NCBI GenBank assembly: GCA_003645745.1
Contig: QNCH01000069.1
Span: 1 to 7,604, forward strand
Direction of reading: 5' to 3'
DNA length: 7,604 bases
Source: Candidatus Omnitrophota bacterium
Lineage (GTDB): Bacteria > Omnitrophota > Gorgyraeia > B26-G9
Shown: positions 4,901 through 7,604 of the stretch, piece by piece
How the letters are laid out: the number at the start of each line of letters is the position of its first letter
Numbering within the stretch: position 1 is the first letter of the stretch
Position numbers and translations under genes: made by a program
Notes under the pieces: generated by a model
The model's input: only the letters and a program-made list of their open reading frames with translations
Database searches by the model: none
What the model was told of the DNA's origin: nothing

Positions 4901-7604
4901 CTGGCTGGAAAAATTAAATCCGCGCAATCATGGGGTAATGAAAAAAATCGGCGCGCAATTAAGTGGAATTATTGACCAAACGCAGGAGTTTTTAATCCAG
5001 AGAGCTCCATTAATTGAAGCAGATAAACAGGTTAAAAAAGCAGCATTTGAACTAGAACAATTATTGAGGGAAAATAAAGAGGTTATTTCTGAACAGGATT
5101 TTGCGTTAACTCTTGATAATGGCACTGCTGTAGTGTCAAAACCTGTATTTACCGCGTTTATTGATAACTTATTGAAAAATATAGAAGGAAGTACAAAAGA
5201 AAAAGCGAATATTAAGCAAAAAGCGTTGAATCTTTCTTCTGATGCTTTAAAGCAGTTAGGGCTGACTGACCTGCAATTTAAGCCTATGTATGGAAACAAT
5301 GACATTTATTTTGTTACACACGCTGGATATGGCGAGTGGGAAGAAATGTATCTTGAAGCAGGCAATTTAATTAAGCTTTTTGGTGATACAACAACAGTAA
5401 ATGCTTTTGTTTATGGGCTGAAAAGGCATAATAATGAACCTGCTGGAGGCGCTTTTGGCGCTGGAATTAAGCTTGAGACTTTATCTCAAGATAGGCCTCT
5501 AAAAAATGTAGTGGTATTTGATATTTATAAACCAATTTGGCCTGGCCAGCTCGCCTATATTAGTGACACTCAAAAAGGCAGGGAAGAAAAGATAAGATTA
5601 TTTATTTTTGAAGAATTCGGTATTTTATTGTCAAAGGATAAAAATGGAAATTATCGGGCATTTGTCGGATTTGCTGGTTTTGGCGATATCCCGGTAGATA
5701 AGCTTAATGCAATAGAAAATGATCTTTCCAGTTTTGGCGGATGTTTAAAATCAGGCTATAAATTTTATTCTGTTCCAATTCCTACAGAAATTAAAGCTGA
5801 ACTTAGATATTTATATGGAGCTGACCCGCGTGAGGCGGATGCAAAATGGGAATTTATTGACCCGATATCTAAAGAGGTACTAGAGACTCATACTTATAAT
5901 GGTAAAACAAAAGATATGAGTTATTTTTTACAAAAATTAACCGCTAACCTTGATATCTCAGGCGTATTTAATACTAAAGACGCGTTTAATCTGGAATTTT
6001 TCCTTGAGAATGAAAATAGTTCTCAAGATGATCAGGCGGGGCTTGCTGCAGGCATTAATTTAATTAAAACATTGCAAATTAAAAGCACAACTATAGATTT
6101 AGGAGCAGGCGCTAAACTGGGTAAGATAAGCGAGTATAGCGGACAGGTAGATGTAGATTTGCCGCGGGATTGGGATATTAAAACACAAATAAGTTCTTCT
6201 GATGGAGATACTGCGGCTACTGTTTCTGTTGCCAAAAAAGTTGGTAATGTAAATTTTACATTTGGTGTAAATAAAAATTATGGAGACAGCAAGGCTTATC
6301 CGTATATAGAAGCAAATCAATTATTAAGCAAAAAAATAGCATTAGATGGGATAATGTCAAATGAAGAAGCTGAATCTATTTTTAACAAAGAGCAAAACAG
6401 GCTGAGAAAATTAGGTAAAAGCAAACAGCCTTTAGTTTCTGTTCTACCTTTAGCTTTAGAAAATTTTCAAAACCAGCAGTTAAAATCAGAAATAGTTAAA
6501 GAGCTTTTTAAAACTACGAATCAGGTGAATTTATTTTTAGAAGGACATTTTGGTGTTTCTATTGATAATGCCCAATTAAATTCTCAGATTAAAAAGGTTT
6601 TTGGTTATGCCAGCCCGGACATTGGGATTAGTTTGGGGCTTGAAAAGGGAGATAAATTAGATGAACAAGATTTAGCTGCTGCGCTTTTGGATATTGAGCG
6701 CAAACTTGATCAATTAAATAAAATTTATGCGGAACGTTGCAGGAAAGTTATTAATGCTTATATTAACCTTGTGCATACAAAATGGAATAGAGACGCAGCA
6801 TTAGAGATGAAAAAGAAAGTGCGTAATAGTGTTAGCGGCGAGCTGCGTAAAGAGCAAAAAAAGAATTATGCTGACGCGAATTTTAATTTACAGCGCGCTA
6901 AATCAGAGTTTCTAAAGATTATTGGCGGAGACGGCCAAAAGATGACAGAAATAATGCTTAAGATCCCTGAGTTTGGTGATACTTTTAGTTTAAGAACTCA
7001 GGTTGACGCAGCAGTAAGAATATGGTTTTCTGATTTAGAGCCTCTCCAGGTAATGGTTAATGTAGGAGAATTAAGCTGGTGGCAGAAGATAAAATATCAT
7101 ACAGGTAAGGTGTTTCGTAAATTAGAGGTAAATAAAGTTGCGATAGGCTGGGATTTAGACGCAATGCTTTTAGGCGGTGGGCCGTATGCTAAATTAGATA
7201 TTCCGATAATTATTAGTAATCCGTTAAATCCTGATAAAAAAGAAATTTTGCATTTGAAAAAACAGGTTTTGAGTAATCAGGCCGAAAGCTATGTTCAGCA
7301 AATAGAAGTTGAAAACGCAATCGCGCAAAAGCAGAATTTGATCAGGCAGAAAGCGCTTAAGGAAATTCAGAAGGTTCAGGCTGAAAAAGATCAAGAGCTT
7401 TCTACCGCAATAGAGTTATATAATTCGCAGGCTAAGTCTGAATTTATTGCCTGGCAAAAAGCTGGCCAGTTGCGTGAACATACTGGTTTTCAAACTGATT
7501 CGTGGATGCAAAATGTACGCGCACGGGCAATGGAGAACATTAATCAGCGGATATTTGAATTAAAGCAAAAAAAGATTAAAGAAGAACAAAAAGTTTTTCC
7601 TAAA
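1980..7604 (+). CDS. Giant LysM / coiled-coil / TolC-like envelope protein, 3' partial
   Basis: This frame is open from 1893 to the right edge, ending on a whole codon with no stop; 1875 codons lie between the ATG at 1980 and 7604. The ATG at 1980 is the first possible start after the upstream TAA, but its leader shows only a weak GAG. The ATG at 2130 has GAAGAG six bases upstream, which may simply be Glu codons. The frame is the same as the SecA-like gene, so I think this is its continuation. In order it holds coiled coil, a Met-rich linker, a signal-like hydrophobic stretch (2430-2504), a Pro/Ala linker, LysM (2670-2867), long coiled coil (3140-5260), a beta-rich region (5301-6320) and a TolC-like helical region (6594-7604). 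No catalytic motif was recognised. LysM and TolC-like parts suggest a place in the periplasm and outer membrane of a diderm cell. Codon use matches the upstream part, with TTA and AAA dominant. Confidence 0.85.
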   Translation, partial: MFAQYSLEHIDLKYAQKFIDDLENNAKEKKENILAKLEMALKLAQFEEQIMLTELMDSMSMPTGSDGMSGMSGTNINYQILAQAKQKLEDFKTELQKLGEINLAKLDIDQLEQLLAKAKKAPAQPVQIAGVTETEEQKNQDKEKSQNEKTFFANFTFKNIAKLFSWIFPIQANASLHPQTLENIIPAGLQVPVSLNPPPAATEVKINPAAASLVKQESDLSAQAKAQPKDYRVKKGDTLWSVLIKLGHDPFQWANVVNLHNQFASTHPQTGLKQIKVTQSGNLSIVWIYPGQVIKLAFDQVVLPAASGHKDVRLMEKQEIAEQKKQVKPEKSVEFKNESLNQYSQQKDASMFKPALNPLLAELAQFNTQDNLPQDDSVSDLTADIPEEVNKQKYEALKLRNELRSALQKYTELVQARDAYAQELAKLDLWKKDTENYLSLKKNVLDFNSVLEISWQLKLLDKDQAYQLSKKEFIIKGIETLNDQLSGIEQGLNEIEVNQGIIQAGIEDLTDLIEKAQDDISYAQNKLKFLSQAETDWSNALKNLKDESINSLLGIVTQTDIDANQENLITAQKAITRLQWFLDNYDFGGIDPFIPTKGEINAGMSYWTKEINAAKEYLSNLAQKLESSDLKDQEKQLLILQIENLKKKISVGKIVINDLKKDLAVHNGSKEPADTIIHRKIKRVTAEKNYYLHTKILLKAMLDYQDIRLDNGIKDWQNQQIKMAERLAKVNQYLDPDNTDTLDKNDPDNPFGFTGIPFSVPRRIEKIKEAKLKVEENQIKAEKQLVYIEEQLHKEKTKPIDNQDKDFIAYLEKEKAIRAIWIKDANENFAIYIRSLETHDLLEKAYKLEKETLIYGLFFGTDEIKYIGDIKKYLKSNKTIADKQNIARKSIDILGKEQKFYELSGISANAKKAWLEKTRIDAQQDLDINYANTEDNLRNLEPLYQQSLEELKKQAEEVEKALKDVTKRIDKAQTWLEKLNPRNHGVMKKIGAQLSGIIDQTQEFLIQRAPLIEADKQVKKAAFELEQLLRENKEVISEQDFALTLDNGTAVVSKPVFTAFIDNLLKNIEGSTKEKANIKQKALNLSSDALKQLGLTDLQFKPMYGNNDIYFVTHAGYGEWEEMYLEAGNLIKLFGDTTTVNAFVYGLKRHNNEPAGGAFGAGIKLETLSQDRPLKNVVVFDIYKPIWPGQLAYISDTQKGREEKIRLFIFEEFGILLSKDKNGNYRAFVGFAGFGDIPVDKLNAIENDLSSFGGCLKSGYKFYSVPIPTEIKAELRYLYGADPREADAKWEFIDPISKEVLETHTYNGKTKDMSYFLQKLTANLDISGVFNTKDAFNLEFFLENENSSQDDQAGLAAGINLIKTLQIKSTTIDLGAGAKLGKISEYSGQVDVDLPRDWDIKTQISSSDGDTAATVSVAKKVGNVNFTFGVNKNYGDSKAYPYIEANQLLSKKIALDGIMSNEEAESIFNKEQNRLRKLGKSKQPLVSVLPLALENFQNQQLKSEIVKELFKTTNQVNLFLEGHFGVSIDNAQLNSQIKKVFGYASPDIGISLGLEKGDKLDEQDLAAALLDIERKLDQLNKIYAERCRKVINAYINLVHTKWNRDAALEMKKKVRNSVSGELRKEQKKNYADANFNLQRAKSEFLKIIGGDGQKMTEIMLKIPEFGDTFSLRTQVDAAVRIWFSDLEPLQVMVNVGELSWWQKIKYHTGKVFRKLEVNKVAIGWDLDAMLLGGGPYAKLDIPIIISNPLNPDKKEILHLKKQVLSNQAESYVQQIEVENAIAQKQNLIRQKALKEIQKVQAEKDQELSTAIELYNSQAKSEFIAWQKAGQLREHTGFQTDSWMQNVRARAMENINQRIFELKQKKIKEEQKVFPK
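2130..2198 (+). other. Met/Ser/Gly-rich linker
   Basis: Six Met codons (2130, 2145, 2154, 2160, 2181, 2190) fall within 23 codons, in the pattern MDSMSMPTGSDGMSGMSG. It breaks the coiled coil, so it is probably a flexible loop. Clustered Met can bind Cu(I) or act as an oxidation target, but nothing else here supports metal handling. Confidence 0.5.
2430..2504 (+). other. Signal-peptide-like internal hydrophobic segment
   Basis: FFANFTFKNIAKLFSWIFP is followed by IQANAS, so an AxA site (ANA before Ser, 2493-2504) sits just after a hydrophobic, aromatic-rich stretch preceded by Lys/Glu/Asn. After it the chain changes to a Pro/Ala-rich linker and then a LysM domain, as expected of an exported region. 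The segment resembles the one at 1167-1253 (both contain ANF, a proline at the end of the hydrophobic run and a small-residue site). It could be an internal signal sequence or a membrane anchor. The hydrophobic run is interrupted by Lys and Asn, so this is uncertain. Confidence 0.4.
2670..2867 (+). other. LysM peptidoglycan-binding domain
   Basis: The domain begins YRVKKGDTLWSVLIKLG (2670-2720), the standard LysM opening with the GDTLW core. It continues through FQWANVVNLHN, where Asn residues follow the second helix, and ends IYPGQVIKL (2841-2867), the standard LysM closing strand. At 66 residues it is longer than the usual 44-50, because about 20 extra residues (ASTHPQTGLKQIKVTQSG and neighbours, near 2769-2820) lie before the last strand. 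LysM binds N-acetylglucosamine-containing glycans, so this part should sit in the periplasm against peptidoglycan. A Pro/Ala-rich linker (2535-2665) precedes it and a Lys/Gln-rich linker follows. Confidence 0.9.
3140..5260 (+). other. Long coiled-coil rod
   Basis: About 700 residues are almost wholly helix-forming, rich in Lys, Glu, Leu, Gln and Asn, with few Pro or Gly, in heptad-like runs such as QNKLKFLSQAETDW, LILQIENLKKKI and EELKKQAEEVEKALKDV. Breaks occur near 3738-3783 (NYDFGGIDPFIPTKGE) and 4182-4262 (Asp/Asn-rich then Pro/Gly/Phe), suggesting three or more helical bundles. The motif WLEK appears twice, at 4719 and 4902, in similar settings. No enzyme motif is visible. A spacer spanning the periplasm, or a scaffold, is a reasonable inference. 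Similar long coils occur in unrelated proteins, so homology cannot be claimed from this part. Confidence 0.65.
4182..4226 (+). other. Asp/Asn-rich loop, possible calcium site
   Basis: DPDNTDTLDKNDPDN has acidic and Asn side chains at close, regular spacing, recalling the DxDxD loops of thrombospondin type 3 or dockerin-like calcium sites. Only one copy is present and the usual central Gly is missing, so calcium binding is a guess. It separates two coiled-coil blocks and leads into a Pro/Phe/Gly-rich turn (4227-4262). Confidence 0.35.
5301..6320 (+). other. Beta-rich region, family not recognised
   Basis: The chain changes abruptly from coiled coil to Gly-, aromatic- and beta-branched-rich sequence. 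The first part (5301-5936) looks mixed alpha/beta, with strands such as NVVVFDIYKP, IRLFIFEEFGILLS and YRAFVGFAGFGDIP. The second part (5937-6320) looks like successive hairpins with alternating residues: LTANLDISGVF, LQIKSTTIDLGAGAKLG, GQVDVDLP, DIKTQISSSDGD, ATVSVAKKVGNVNFTFGVNK. Such alternation is typical of outer-membrane beta barrels, though I cannot tell whether it closes a barrel by itself. No lipobox or catalytic motif was seen. One of the few Cys codons lies at 5742. Confidence 0.5.
6594..7604 (+). other. TolC / outer-membrane-efflux-like region, 3' partial
   Basis: After a strand (ASPDIGISLGL) comes a long helix pair: LAAALLDIERKL, then RKVINAYINLVHTKW, and later DANFNLQRAKSEFLKIIGG (ending near 6929). 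This recalls the TolC-family pattern in which a helix with V..AY..L leads to a helix with A...L..A...L...LG. The second half has a similar order: VDAAVRIWFSDLEPLQV, a strand region at 7120-7215 (VAIGWDLDAMLLGGGPY, LDIPIIIS), then long helices from 7230 to the edge (HLKKQVLSNQAESYVQQIEV). TolC proteins form trimeric outer-membrane/periplasmic channels. The match rests on helix pattern and spacing, so other helical envelope proteins remain possible. The domain may continue beyond the window. Confidence 0.5.

Noticed and set aside
4928..5305. Minus-strand open frame of 125 codons
   Set aside because: It is wholly antisense to the continuous plus-strand frame, with Ser/Cys/Phe/Ile-rich composition typical of an antisense reading, no domain and no start signal.
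6032..6320. Two overlapping minus-strand open frames
   Set aside because: Both lie opposite the beta-rich region and overlap each other in different frames; neither shows a domain.

Overview
The whole window is one plus-strand reading frame. Read from base 3, the frame is open across all 7604 bases except for a single TAA at 1890-1892. It has no start at the left edge, because SecA-type sequence is already under way, and no stop at the right edge. I translated it line by line and found no other in-frame stop. There is no intergenic space, RNA gene, CRISPR array, insertion sequence or recognisable terminator.

Layout. Bases 1-930 encode the C-terminal half of a SecA-like ATPase: the second helicase lobe with motifs V and VI, then degenerate helical scaffold and wing domains. 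Bases 930-1255 are a linker with two short hydrophobic segments. Bases 1360-2345 are coiled coil, interrupted by the TAA. After it come a Met-rich linker, a signal-peptide-like hydrophobic stretch (2430-2504) and a Pro/Ala-rich linker. A LysM peptidoglycan-binding domain follows (2670-2867). About 2.1 kb of coiled coil (3140-5260) contains an Asp-rich loop. A mixed alpha/beta and beta-hairpin-rich region (5301-6320) leads into a TolC/outer-membrane-efflux-like helical region (about 6594-7604) that runs off the end.

Interpretation (inference). This looks like a piece of a giant envelope protein of a diderm bacterium. A SecA-type motor would be fused to passenger segments suited to peptidoglycan (LysM) and the outer membrane (beta hairpins, TolC-like hairpin). 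The TAA most simply reads as a nonsense mutation, base-calling error or recoding site inside one gene: frame, composition and coiled-coil character continue across it, and the downstream part lacks a convincing start. As it stands it would give two products, a SecA-like protein ending at 1892 and a downstream chain beginning at the earliest at ATG 1980.

Organism. The DNA is AT-rich, favouring TTA, AAA and GAA codons, and the protein is rich in Lys, Glu and Gln and nearly free of Cys. Giant AT-rich open frames with SecA-like domains make me think of Candidatus Omnitrophota or a related uncultivated lineage, but that is from memory and only a moderate guess.
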